From: Chryseobacterium gregarium DSM 19109
GTDB lineage: Bacteria > Bacteroidota > Bacteroidia > Flavobacteriales > Weeksellaceae
DNA length: 64,000 nt
Assembly: GCF_000430845.1 (NCBI RefSeq)
Contig: NZ_AUMU01000017.1
Span: 51,140-115,139 of the forward strand
Direction: 5' to 3'
In this document: piece after piece, positions 8,464 through 16,244 of the stretch
Layout of the letters: every line of letters begins with the position of its first letter
Numbering within the stretch: the first letter of the stretch is position 1
The notes under the pieces: model-generated
Told to the model about the DNA's origin: nothing
The model's input: the letters and a program-made list of their open reading frames with translations, nothing else
The model's database searches: none
Position numbers and translations under genes: made by a program

Positions 8464-8521
8464 GACCACCCCGTCAAAAATTCCTTCAGAATTTCCGCCA
8501 CCCCTCCGGAGGAGGGGAATT
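8464..8521 (-). repeat. DUF559-associated palindromic repeat, copy 3 (inverted)
   Basis: The reverse complement reads AATTCCCCTCCTCCGGAGG, then a GGAAATT...AATTTTT arm, then GACGGGGTGGT. With copy 2 it forms a head-to-head pair 46 bases apart, upstream of hutU. Confidence 0.8.
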
Positions 8522-8622
8522 GATGCATAGGGAATTTTTTATGTTTAGTTGCAGGGATTTTCTAATTTGAATATCTTTAAAACATCAAAAATTAGAACTA
8601 AACTGAACTTTTACATAGCCAT

Positions 8623-10608
8623 ATGACTTTCCAGGAACAGATACAGCAAGGCATCCCAAGCCAGTTACCACAGCCGAAACCTTACGAAACCCATATCAAC
8701 CACGCGCCGAAGCGAAAAGAGATTTTAGGCGAGGAAGAGAAAAAATTAGCCCTAAAGAATGCTTTACGGTATTTTGAACCGCAGTTCCATGCGGAACTGC
8801 TGCCGGAATTCAGGGAAGAATTGGAAACATACGGCAGGATTTACATGTACCGGTTCCGTCCGGATTACGAAATGAAGGCAAGGCCGATTTCAGAATACCC
8901 GGGAAAATCCGAGCAGGCCAAAGCCATTATGCTGATGATCCAGAACAACCTGGATTATGCCGTGGCACAGCACCCGCACGAACTGATTACCTACGGCGGG
9001 AACGGTGCCGTGTTTTCCAACTGGGCCCAGTATCTCCTGACGATGAAGTACCTGTCTGAAATGACGGATGAACAGACCTTAACGATGTATTCCGGTCATC
9101 CGATGGGACTGTTCCCGTCCCACAAAGACGCACCGAGAGTGGTGGTGACCAATGGAATGGTGATCCCGAATTATTCAAAGCCGGATGACTGGGAGAAGTT
9201 CAATGCATTGGGTGTTTCGCAGTACGGGCAGATGACGGCGGGAAGCTATATGTACATCGGTCCTCAGGGCATTGTCCATGGGACAACGATTACCGTTCTC
9301 AATGCCTTCAGGAAAATCAATAAAGAACCGAAGGGCGGACTGTTTGTTACCTCCGGACTGGGCGGCATGAGTGGTGCACAGCCAAAAGCTGGGAATATCG
9401 CGGGTTGTGTTACGGTATGTGCGGAAGTGAATCCTAAAATTACCAGAATCCGCCATGAGCAGCAGTGGGTCAATGAAATCCATGAAAATCTGGATCAACT
9501 GGTAAACAGGGTCAGAAAAGCGCAGGATAACAGGGAAACGGTTTCGCTGGCCTATCTTGGAAATATTGTTGAGGTCTGGGAGAAATTCGATCAGGAGAAT
9601 GTAAGGATCGATATCGGTTCAGACCAGACGTCGCTGCATAACCCGTGGGCGGGAGGCTATTATCCGGCCGGACAGAGTTTTGAGGAATCCAACACCATGA
9701 TGGCGGAAAATCCTGAACTGTTCAAGGAGAAAGTCCAGGAGACATTGAGAAGGCACGCCGCAGCCATCAATAAGCATACGGAAAAAGGAACCTATTTCTT
9801 TGATTACGGAAATGCGTTCTTGCTGGAAGCATCAAGGGCCGGAGCAGATGTGATGTCTGACCATCCTACCCTGGGAAGAGAATTCAAGTTCCCGAGCTAT
9901 GTTCAGGATATTATGGGGCCGATGTGCTTCGATTACGGTTTCGGGCCGTTCCGTTGGGTATGCACCAGCGGGACGCCGGAAGACTTGCAGAAAACCGATG
10001 AAATTGCCTGTCGGGTTTTAGAAGAAATGATTAAAAATTCCCCGGAAGAAATCCAGCAGCAGATGAAGGATAACATCCAATGGATCAAAGGGGCGCAGGA
10101 AAACAAACTGGTGGTCGGTTCACAGGCAAGGATTTTATATGCCGATGCCGAAGGAAGGATGAAGATTGCCGAAGCCTTTAACAGAGCCATCAGAAACGGC
10201 GAGATCGGGGCGGTAGTCCTGGGACGGGACCACCATGATGTTTCAGGAACGGATTCGCCGTACCGGGAGACGTCCAATATTTACGACGGTTCAAGGTTTA
10301 CGGCTGATATGGCGATTCAAAATGTGATCGGCGACAGTTTCCGCGGGGCTACCTGGGTTTCCATCCACAACGGTGGCGGCGTAGGCTGGGGCGAGGTGAT
10401 CAACGGCGGTTTCGGGATGCTGCTGGACGGAAGCGATGATGCCGAACGGAGATTAAAATCCATGCTGTTCTGGGACGTGAACAACGGAATCTCCAGACGA
10501 AGCTGGGCCCGGAATGAAGGCGCTGTCTTCGCGATTAAAAGAGCCATGGAAGCAGAACCGAACCTGAAAGTGACGCTTCCGAATTTTGTGGATGAGAATC
10601 TTTTTTAA
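8623..10608 (+). CDS. hutU: Urocanate hydratase (urocanase)
   Basis: Converts urocanate to 4-imidazolone-5-propanoate in histidine degradation, using tightly bound NAD+ as an electrophile. At 661 residues it is the long form found in Bacteroidetes; many bacterial enzymes are about 550. It carries the urocanase hallmarks YGGNGAVFSNWAQY, GLGGMSGAQPKA for NAD binding, and the catalytic Cys447 in FRWVCTSG. The C-terminal part DHHDVSGTDSPYRET is also characteristic. No hutH, hutI or hutG is adjacent, so the pathway genes must be elsewhere. The next gene starts 6 bases after its stop codon but is much more AT-rich and looks unrelated. Confidence 0.95.
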   Translation: MTFQEQIQQGIPSQLPQPKPYETHINHAPKRKEILGEEEKKLALKNALRYFEPQFHAELLPEFREELETYGRIYMYRFRPDYEMKARPISEYPGKSEQAKAIMLMIQNNLDYAVAQHPHELITYGGNGAVFSNWAQYLLTMKYLSEMTDEQTLTMYSGHPMGLFPSHKDAPRVVVTNGMVIPNYSKPDDWEKFNALGVSQYGQMTAGSYMYIGPQGIVHGTTITVLNAFRKINKEPKGGLFVTSGLGGMSGAQPKAGNIAGCVTVCAEVNPKITRIRHEQQWVNEIHENLDQLVNRVRKAQDNRETVSLAYLGNIVEVWEKFDQENVRIDIGSDQTSLHNPWAGGYYPAGQSFEESNTMMAENPELFKEKVQETLRRHAAAINKHTEKGTYFFDYGNAFLLEASRAGADVMSDHPTLGREFKFPSYVQDIMGPMCFDYGFGPFRWVCTSGTPEDLQKTDEIACRVLEEMIKNSPEEIQQQMKDNIQWIKGAQENKLVVGSQARILYADAEGRMKIAEAFNRAIRNGEIGAVVLGRDHHDVSGTDSPYRETSNIYDGSRFTADMAIQNVIGDSFRGATWVSIHNGGGVGWGEVINGGFGMLLDGSDDAERRLKSMLFWDVNNGISRRSWARNEGAVFAIKRAMEAEPNLKVTLPNFVDENLF

Positions 10609-10614
10609 TTTATT

Positions 10615-11361
10615 ATGAAAGTTAAAGGTATATGTAAGATATGTAAGGAAGAGAAGATGTTAAACTACGAACACTTCCCACCTCGATCTGCTTTTAATAA
10701 AAACACTCGATTTTATTCAATACCATCAGATGAATATTTTCAACATTTTACTGAATATTTAAACGGTAAAAAACCGAAAGGCAGAGTCAACCAAGGAGGT
10801 TTAGGTGATTATTGCTTATGTGAAGATTGTAATAATTTTTTAGGTTTGAAGTATGTAAAGGATTATGTAATTTTTGCAAAAATTTGTTATACTGTGATTA
10901 ATACTTTGGAGAATTTTAAATCAATAGAGTTTAAAATAAAAAAAGAAGAAGTTAATCTTAAAAACTTTTTGAAACAGATTACTTCTATTTTTATTTGTAA
11001 TAATGATTTTTGGTTTACCGAAGCTTATCCTGAATTATTAGAATTCGTTATTGATGAAAACTATATTGAGCTTCCGAATAAATACAGGTTCTACATGTAT
11101 TTAAATAATGAAGGACAAATCAAAAACGGTAACTGGACATTTGATAATATAAATGGTGCTGTTTGTGAATTTACATTTCCACCGTTTGGCTTTGTATTAA
11201 ATATTGAAAAGGAAAATCGTATTATGGAATTATCTGAAATTACAAGCTGTAAGAATTATGATGCTTTCCCAAATGAAGAAATTAAAATAATATTGAATAA
11301 ATATCCTACGTATTCTCCTATTCCTCTTGATTTTAGAGATAAGGATACTTTCATGAAATAA
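10615..11361 (+). CDS. HNH-like zinc-finger nuclease candidate
   Basis: A 248-residue protein of unknown function. Its N-terminus reads CKICKEEK, then EHFPPRS, and later CEDCNNFLG. This C-x2-C ... EH-x-PP ... C-x2-CN layout is the pattern of HNH/treble-clef nucleases, with Glu-His in place of the usual His-His or Asp-His. The rest (about 80-248) is not recognisable. There is no signal peptide. The codon use is clearly more AT-rich than hutU, which ends 6 bases upstream, so it was probably acquired by transfer. A defence or mobile-element role is possible but not shown. It ends shortly before a palindromic terminator-repeat. Confidence 0.6.
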   Translation: MKVKGICKICKEEKMLNYEHFPPRSAFNKNTRFYSIPSDEYFQHFTEYLNGKKPKGRVNQGGLGDYCLCEDCNNFLGLKYVKDYVIFAKICYTVINTLENFKSIEFKIKKEEVNLKNFLKQITSIFICNNDFWFTEAYPELLEFVIDENYIELPNKYRFYMYLNNEGQIKNGNWTFDNINGAVCEFTFPPFGFVLNIEKENRIMELSEITSCKNYDAFPNEEIKIILNKYPTYSPIPLDFRDKDTFMK

Positions 11362-11408
11362 ATTAGATTCTTTGTAGTGAGAGTTTGATTAAAACTTTTT
11401 AAATATGG

Positions 11409-11511
11409 AAAAACCTGCCTTAAGGCAGGTTTATTTTTTATCATAGCGCAGATTTATAATCCGTGCCTTATTTTTTATGTTTGCTCAAGGATTGTAAATC
11501 TGCGAGATCGG
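11409..11511. repeat. Terminator-linked palindromic repeat, copy A
   Basis: An AACCTGCC...GGCAGGTT terminator hairpin is followed by an imperfect palindrome with arms CGCAGATTTA (11447-11456) and TAAATCTGCG (11495-11504). A near-identical copy is at 12025-12130. The hairpin part probably ends the HNH-like gene transcript. Confidence 0.7.
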
Positions 11512-11567
11512 GTGCAGATTTTTAATCGATGCGTCGTTAATTCTTTTTACAGATCCACTTCCGGATC

Positions 11568-11840
11568 TTAGTTTTCACTATCGGGCTCATCTTTAATGAT
11601 CTCAAAAGGCCAGGTAAAATGGCTTGATGCGAAAGGGGCTCCGTTTCTCGGGGTGATTATTTTTACTTTTATCCTGAATTTTGTTCCCGCCGGAAAGTTG
11701 GTGGATAAAACCTTGGAACATTGTACAAACATGGTTTCTACATAAGGGTCCTGACCGGGAAGCGGCTGTATGCGAACCGGGCCGTATTTGTCTTTTTCAT
11801 TAATCAAAACGCTTTGCACTATAATATAATCAAACTCCAT
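11568..11840 (-). CDS. Hypothetical protein
   Basis: A 90-residue protein with no signal peptide or membrane segment. The pattern of alternating hydrophobic and charged residues suggests a small beta-rich fold, ending in an acidic tail. It contains no Cys pair or catalytic motif that I recognise. It sits between two copies of the palindromic repeat (11409 and 12025) in the AT-rich accessory stretch. The start at 11840 follows an AT-rich leader. Reading frame quality is good, but the function is unknown. Confidence 0.6.
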   Translation of the reverse strand: MEFDYIIVQSVLINEKDKYGPVRIQPLPGQDPYVETMFVQCSKVLSTNFPAGTKFRIKVKIITPRNGAPFASSHFTWPFEIIKDEPDSEN

Positions 11841-11974
11841 TTTATCGTATTTTTTTATTAGAATCTCTCTTAATATTTTAGAATATGTTGGCTTGAATAA
11901 CGGTTCCCAAATGTATAAAACTGGCCTGATAATGAACTCCGTATTTATACGTAAATTATTATTAATTGTGGTAC

Positions 11975-12000
11975 GTGGATTTATAATCCATGCCTTGATT
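11975..12000 (+). repeat. Partial copy of the palindromic repeat core
   Basis: GGATTTATAATCCATGCC matches the core of copies A and B (GATTTATAATCCGTGCC) but lacks the right arm. A shorter match, GTAAATCCATGCC, is at 47493-47505. Confidence 0.5.
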
Positions 12001-12024
12001 TTCCTGGTAAAACTCTTTAGGTAT

Positions 12025-12130
12025 AAAAAAACCTGCTGTGAGGCAGGTTTATATTTTATGATCGCGCAGATTTATAATCCGTGCTTTATTTTCTGTGTTT
12101 GCTCATGCATTGCAAATCTGCGAGATCGAG
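12025..12130. repeat. Terminator-linked palindromic repeat, copy B
   Basis: The same composite as copy A: an AACCTGC...GCAGGTT hairpin, then CGCAGATTTA (12065-12074) and AAATCTGCG (12114-12122) as arms. The copies lie about 616 bases apart in direct orientation and enclose the 11568-11840 gene. Confidence 0.7.
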
Positions 12131-12317
12131 TTCTAGAAGAATAATATCAATTTGGTTTATCAAAGAATGAGCTGCTAAAGACAGTCGTATTGTATTAGCC
12201 TAATTCCTGAAAAATATCGTTACCTACTTTTCTAAATTGGCATTAATACTATTTTTTCAAAGAATCAATCCTGAAGCTTTGCGCGCTGTTGTAGCTTATC
12301 TCTGTAAAATTTGAAGA

Positions 12318-12596
12318 TTATATAATAAGATTGGTGTTTTCTTTCCAATCCACATTTATTTTGTTTTGCGCAACGAAGGTTTTACCCATGTTCAGAAGAT
12401 CTGCATACATAGTTTCAAAACTGGCACTATATTTTTGTTTAATAGAATGGGCTAAGGCATCTTTTTTTGTCTGATCCGCCTTACTGTCGCAAAGCTCCGC
12501 ATAATTTGTATATTCATTTTTATAGACAGGAATTACAAAACTCATAGAGTGCCACAGGCTTTTCCTTAATAGCCTTTCTGTCATCAGAATTTGCAT
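12318..12596 (-). CDS. Hypothetical protein, possibly a gene remnant
   Basis: A 92-residue reading frame with no signal peptide. A central stretch (about 25-75) is helical and charged, ending in NVDWKENTNLII. The first 18 residues look less protein-like, and an internal Met at residue 18 could be the true start. Since it has no neighbour on the same strand closer than 88 bases and sits in an AT-rich accessory stretch, it may be the 3' end of a decayed gene. No family is recognised. Confidence 0.4.
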   Translation of the reverse strand: MQILMTERLLRKSLWHSMSFVIPVYKNEYTNYAELCDSKADQTKKDALAHSIKQKYSASFETMYADLLNMGKTFVAQNKINVDWKENTNLII

Positions 12597-12684
12597 TCAG
12601 TGTTTGATATCATTGAGGGACTTTTCCATATACAGGGAAGTCTTTATTATATAATAATGCTCAGCTTTCCGTTGCGGTTGCCCC

Positions 12685-13374
12685 CTAATATGTAAGGACA
12701 TACTCTACAGTATTGGTTGTCAGGTCCTTGAGATGATATGAATGGTTTGTTTGTTTTTCCAATAAATACGTCCTTTCAGAATTATTAATATTTGTGTCCA
12801 TGTAAAATTCTAACTTATTCCAGCTTTTATAGTAATATGGGTTGGATGAATGGATCGTGTAAGAAAACTTGTTTTTATCGTAGACGCATCTTACTTCATT
12901 TCCATCATTAGTACATTTTACACTTACTTCTTTATTTGAGTGTACATCTTTAATTATTGACAACCTTGTAAACTCAATATATGTTTTTGTAAGTGTTTTT
13001 TTTGTGTCAAAAATATCATCTTTACTGATATTTTGATTTCGAATATAGGTACTGTTTTTTTTCTTCGTTTTATATGAAATGGTATTTTCATTAATGTAGG
13101 TATAAAAAGCTAAACCATCTGTATATATATCTTTTGTAATTTTTTTTATTGATTTGAATTTAGGTTTCACGGAAGACTCGACCTGGTAAAAGTTAGCCAC
13201 TTTATTTTTTGAAATCTCAAAAAACATCGGTTGCATAATTCCGGAGTTCTTTGATTCTAGTGAACCATCTAAAATTGAATTTCTAAGCTCTTCGTTTAAC
13301 CAGACACCCTCTATATGCTGCGAAAAGAAAAAACCGGACCATAAACAACAAAATAACACACTTGTTTTTCTCAT
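12685..13374 (-). CDS. Secreted hypothetical protein
   Basis: A 229-residue protein with a Sec signal peptide (basic start, hydrophobic core, cleavage after FFSQ near residue 19). The mature part is rich in Lys, Thr, Asn and Tyr and is mostly predicted strand, like many small exported Bacteroidetes proteins. The HIEGVWLNEE segment after cleavage resembles the first strand of lipocalin-like beta-barrels, but this is a weak similarity. AT-rich codons match the surrounding accessory stretch. Function unknown. Confidence 0.65.
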   Translation of the reverse strand: MRKTSVLFCCLWSGFFFSQHIEGVWLNEELRNSILDGSLESKNSGIMQPMFFEISKNKVANFYQVESSVKPKFKSIKKITKDIYTDGLAFYTYINENTISYKTKKKNSTYIRNQNISKDDIFDTKKTLTKTYIEFTRLSIIKDVHSNKEVSVKCTNDGNEVRCVYDKNKFSYTIHSSNPYYYKSWNKLEFYMDTNINNSERTYLLEKQTNHSYHLKDLTTNTVEYVLTY

Positions 13375-13497
13375 ATTCTTCTATTTATTTAATTTCCTGA
13401 ACAAAATTAACTTTGTCCTGAACATTTGACTTTCAATCCGCCTAATGCTTTTTATTGGGTTTAAAAATTTGGAATCCTGGTTACAAGAAGTAATCAT

Positions 13498-13953
13498 TTA
13501 TTCAAGAACCGCTCTCAAAATATTATTGCGGGAATCCTGAATCGGTTTACCATTGATCCGGGCAGTAGAAACACGACAGATTTCAATCTCCTTATGATTC
13601 CTACCGTCAATCGCCGTTTCCCTAAGATTCCTAAAATCATAGATCTTATACCCTTTTCCCTTATAATCAATTGTTATGGTATCCTTAAGCTGTAGACTTT
13701 CATCGATAAAATAATTGATATGTCCGGTTCCAGTTTCTTTATTTTTAGGGAGTACCTCTTTATTTCCAAGTCTGAAAATAACACTGTTTTCCTGCAGGCC
13801 TTTAGAATAGAGATTAATCCAGAATCCTTTTTTACCTGCAACAAAAACTTCACAAGGATCATCTTCGTCATTTTTCACCGCTGTTTTTTTACAGGAAAAT
13901 AAAAGCATTAAAATGATCAGAGATGCTATTCTATTCAACTTTAATATAACCAT
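13498..13953 (-). CDS. Lipoprotein, hypothetical
   Basis: A 151-residue protein with a lipoprotein signal peptide ending in LLFSC, so it should be anchored to a membrane after acylation of that Cys. The mature part has a short polar, acidic linker and a probable beta-sandwich with two further Cys. It follows the same strand as the 12685 gene but is separated from it by 123 bases. I do not recognise the family. Confidence 0.65.
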   Translation of the reverse strand: MVILKLNRIASLIILMLLFSCKKTAVKNDEDDPCEVFVAGKKGFWINLYSKGLQENSVIFRLGNKEVLPKNKETGTGHINYFIDESLQLKDTITIDYKGKGYKIYDFRNLRETAIDGRNHKEIEICRVSTARINGKPIQDSRNNILRAVLE

Positions 13954-14111
13954 GATAATTATTTATGAAATGTTCTATTGGGATAGCCTTTCTCAGAAAA
14001 GTTCTATGGCCATCCAAAATTAAACTGTGAAATCTAAGATATAAAATATTTCGGCTTCTATGTTGATATTTTGTTTTTGGAAATGATCATGGGCCATAGG
14101 GTGAAAATGGA

Positions 14112-14492
14112 ATGAATGAAATATCAGGATTAAACAACCTTAGCAAAGTCAAGAATATTTTAATAACAGGAAATCCAGGCTTTAAACATTATCTGCTGTC
14201 TCTTACGGCAGCATTTGCCGAAATGAAATCTAAGCATGAAAATTTTGAGGTGATCTTTGCAGGCCAGGCAGAAGCCAATGCCGGGCTCCGGCAGATGACC
14301 AGCGCAAGCGCCATCCGCAAAGATCTTGAAAAGCACCTGAAATCTTACTTCAGTTTATTAACCGCCATGAAAGAAGTTGACAGATGGCAGTTGTTATACA
14401 GCGATACCAATGAACTGGTAAAAGCCGCGAAAAATTCTGCTCAGCAGAAAGACGGCCGCGAAACAGAAACCGGATCATCCGGAAATGCCTGA
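14112..14492 (+). CDS. Hypothetical cytosolic protein
   Basis: A 126-residue protein without signal peptide or membrane segment. It is mostly helical, with a conserved-looking centre (residues 20-100) and a charged, low-complexity C-terminal tail rich in Glu, Thr, Ser and Gly. The first 20 residues look like a truncated N-terminus, so it could be the 3' portion of a longer ancestral gene. It is followed by a perfect 10-bp hairpin. GC content is closer to the core genes than that of the preceding stretch. No function assigned. Confidence 0.55.
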   Translation: MNEISGLNNLSKVKNILITGNPGFKHYLLSLTAAFAEMKSKHENFEVIFAGQAEANAGLRQMTSASAIRKDLEKHLKSYFSLLTAMKEVDRWQLLYSDTNELVKAAKNSAQQKDGRETETGSSGNA

Positions 14493-14534
14493 CCATCCGG
14501 TAAAAAGTATCTCAACACCGTTGCTTATTTCTTT

Positions 14535-14558
14535 CTCCCGCAGGTTTTCCTGCGGGAG
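14535..14558 (+). terminator. Hairpin after the 14112 gene
   Basis: A perfect 10-bp GC-rich stem (CTCCCGCAGG with its complement, loop TTTT) lies 43 bases after the stop codon. There is no clear T-run, so termination is only probable. Confidence 0.4.
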
Positions 14559-14621
14559 ATTGCAGTTAAAGGAAATCTAAAACAGACTTTTAAATGATGA
14601 TACCTGATATAATATATTTCC

Positions 14622-14629
14622 TATATTTG
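14622..14629 (+). promoter_or_regulatory. -7 element before the toxin-antitoxin operon
   Basis: TATATTTG matches TAnnTTTG and lies 32 bases before the antitoxin start. A matching TTG at the usual distance is not evident. Confidence 0.45.
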
Positions 14630-14661
14630 TCTCACAAACCGATACTTAAAAGCATAAGATA

Positions 14662-15006
14662 ATGATAGCGGAAATAGAAAAATACATCGAGATCCGGAAC
14701 AATATAGATGAGATCCTGAAAAATTCGCCTTTCAAAATGTCGTATATCATTGAGAAATCCGGAATTAAGAAACCCACATTCTTCAAGAAGCTGAAAGAAA
14801 AGAGATTTACGCCGGAAGAGCTTCTGGTGATTTCCAAAACCATAGAAGTGAAACCGTGGCGCAATGAAACCAGGGAAGAGATTTTAGAATCTTTGAAACG
14901 TTCGGAAGAAGATTTTAAGAACGGAAGATTTCACGATTACAGGGAAGTAATGGAAGCAGCAAGATTACGTTTGGAAAAGTACAGAAATGAAAATAAACTT
15001 CTCTGA
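14662..15006 (+). CDS. Antitoxin of a type II toxin-antitoxin pair
   Basis: A 114-residue protein placed directly before, and overlapping by 20 bases, a RelE/ParE-type toxin gene. The N-terminal part (about 25-70) looks like a helix-turn-helix (MSYIIEKSGIKKPTFFKKL) for DNA binding and autorepression. The C-terminal part (75-114), with LKRSEEDFKNGRFHDYREV, resembles the toxin-wrapping tail of RelB/ParD-like antitoxins. In this family type the antitoxin binds and blocks the toxin and represses the operon. The overlap implies translational coupling. Confidence 0.8.
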   Translation: MIAEIEKYIEIRNNIDEILKNSPFKMSYIIEKSGIKKPTFFKKLKEKRFTPEELLVISKTIEVKPWRNETREEILESLKRSEEDFKNGRFHDYREVMEAARLRLEKYRNENKLL

Positions 15007-15283
15007 TGAATCGCTCACCGATTTAAGAAATATTGAGGAATATCTTCTTAAGAATTGGAATGATAAAGTTTTTGATGACTTCCTGAAAAAACTGGATGAA
15101 ATTGTCAGAATAATTGCTGAAGGAAATGTTGTTTTCCAAAAATACGAGAATACAGATTACCATAAAGTACTCATCACAAAACACAACACGCTGATCTATA
15201 TTGTGGAAGATCATGCTTTAAAAATCATGCGTATCCTCCAGAACTTTCAGGATCCGGACGAAAATTACAACGCTTTGAAATAA
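14987..15283 (+). CDS. RelE/ParE family toxin
   Basis: A 98-residue toxin of the RelE/ParE superfamily. The pattern is typical: an N-terminal helical hairpin (SDESLTDLRNIEEYLL), then a beta-sheet core with YHKVLITKHNTLIYIVEDH and a final strand carrying IMRILQNFQDP. RelE-like members cut mRNA on the ribosome and ParE-like members inhibit gyrase. The short, strand-rich end here fits ParE more than RelE, but the target is not certain. It overlaps the antitoxin gene by 20 bases and is followed 9 bases later by the gene at 15293. Confidence 0.82.
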   Translation: MKINFSDESLTDLRNIEEYLLKNWNDKVFDDFLKKLDEIVRIIAEGNVVFQKYENTDYHKVLITKHNTLIYIVEDHALKIMRILQNFQDPDENYNALK

Positions 15284-15292
15284 AAATAGAAT

Positions 15293-16060
15293 ATGAAAAA
15301 AATAGGAATCATCGGCTGCGGCTGGCTCGGAAACCATATCGCAGAACGGCTTGCTGGCCGGTACGAAATTTTTGCAACCACCACGACACCCTCTAAAATG
15401 GGTGAGCTGGAATCTAAAGGCTATCGCGCTGCTTTGGCAAGCTTTCCTGATGAAGCGGATTCAGGAACAGAACCATGGGACGCTGCACCGGATCTGGATG
15501 CCATTATTATTAGTGTACCGTTTTCCGGGATCAGGGGAGCACAGGTTCCGATGACGGGAAGGCGGGAAAACCTGCTGAAATTCATCGGGGATTACAGGGG
15601 GCAGATTTTTCTGATGAGCTCTACCGGAGTCTATCCCCAGGCCGAAAAGGAGTTTATGGAAGACGATCAGCCGGCTGCGGAGGTAGAGAGTGAACGTTTT
15701 ATCCTGGAAAAATTCCCCCAGGCCAATATCCTGAGACTGGCCGGATTAATGGGCGGTGACCGGCTTTTGAAGAATTACAACATTTCCGGACTGGATCAGC
15801 TGGTGAACCATATCCATTATGCGGATATCAGTTCGGTGATTGAGAAAATGCTGGAAAACCGGTCGCAATCCAAAGTATACAATGTGGTGGCTCCTGTGCA
15901 TCCCAACAAAGAGGAGGTGATCAACGCGCAGAAAGACCTGCCGTATTCGGGGGAACGTAGCGATAAAGGCAGAACCATATCGCCGGCAAAATTAATGGCA
16001 GAGCTGGATTTTGAATTCCGGTATCCGGATCCGCGGTATTTCCACCTGGTGAATGCTTAA
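15293..16060 (+). CDS. NAD(P)-binding Rossmann protein, YeeZ/epimerase-like
   Basis: A 255-residue protein of the extended-SDR/epimerase group. It begins with KKIGIIGCGWLGNHIAERL, a G-x-G-x-x-G nucleotide-binding loop. It contains the FLMSSTGVYP motif seen in YeeZ-type epimerases and RLAGLMGGDR further on. The classical YxxxK pair is not evident, so catalytic activity is unsure. It follows the toxin gene by 9 bases, probably by chance of insertion, and ends in its own strong terminator. It is likely a core gene beside which the toxin-antitoxin pair was inserted. Confidence 0.75.
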   Translation: MKKIGIIGCGWLGNHIAERLAGRYEIFATTTTPSKMGELESKGYRAALASFPDEADSGTEPWDAAPDLDAIIISVPFSGIRGAQVPMTGRRENLLKFIGDYRGQIFLMSSTGVYPQAEKEFMEDDQPAAEVESERFILEKFPQANILRLAGLMGGDRLLKNYNISGLDQLVNHIHYADISSVIEKMLENRSQSKVYNVVAPVHPNKEEVINAQKDLPYSGERSDKGRTISPAKLMAELDFEFRYPDPRYFHLVNA

Positions 16061-16066
16061 ATAATA

Positions 16067-16099
16067 AAACCTGCCGTTGGGCAGGTTTATTTTTTTTTT
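16067..16099 (+). terminator. Rho-independent terminator
   Basis: A 9-bp stem (AAACCTGCC with its complement, loop GTTG) is followed by nine T. It ends the transcript of the gene at 15293. Confidence 0.88.
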
Positions 16100-16108
16100 A
16101 CCGTGTCG

Positions 16109-16216
16109 GAGACTGTTTAATTGATTTCAAAAATAATTCTACAAAGTCCTTCGATTTTTATGGGTATTTAATCTGCCGGACCTGAAAGAGCTAACATGAT
16201 GTATTTCAACAGGCAC
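16109..16216. repeat. MITE-like element, degenerate copy
   Basis: It starts GAGACTGTTTAA then ATTTCAAAAATAATT, matching the ends of the elements at 5887 and 50017, and ends near TCAACAGGCAC, an imperfect complement of the terminus. It is about 108 bp long and has no coding capacity. Confidence 0.4.
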
Positions 16217-16244
16217 TTCCGTTTTATTTTTACCGGCAAGTGAA

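Noticed and set aside
11893..12144. An 83-residue open frame over palindromic repeat B
   Set aside because: It runs through the terminator hairpin and the palindrome. The repeat explains the DNA better than a gene.
14112..14492. Assignment of the 126-residue protein to DUF6261
   Set aside because: The resemblance was only by memory of general composition. No shared motif could be shown.
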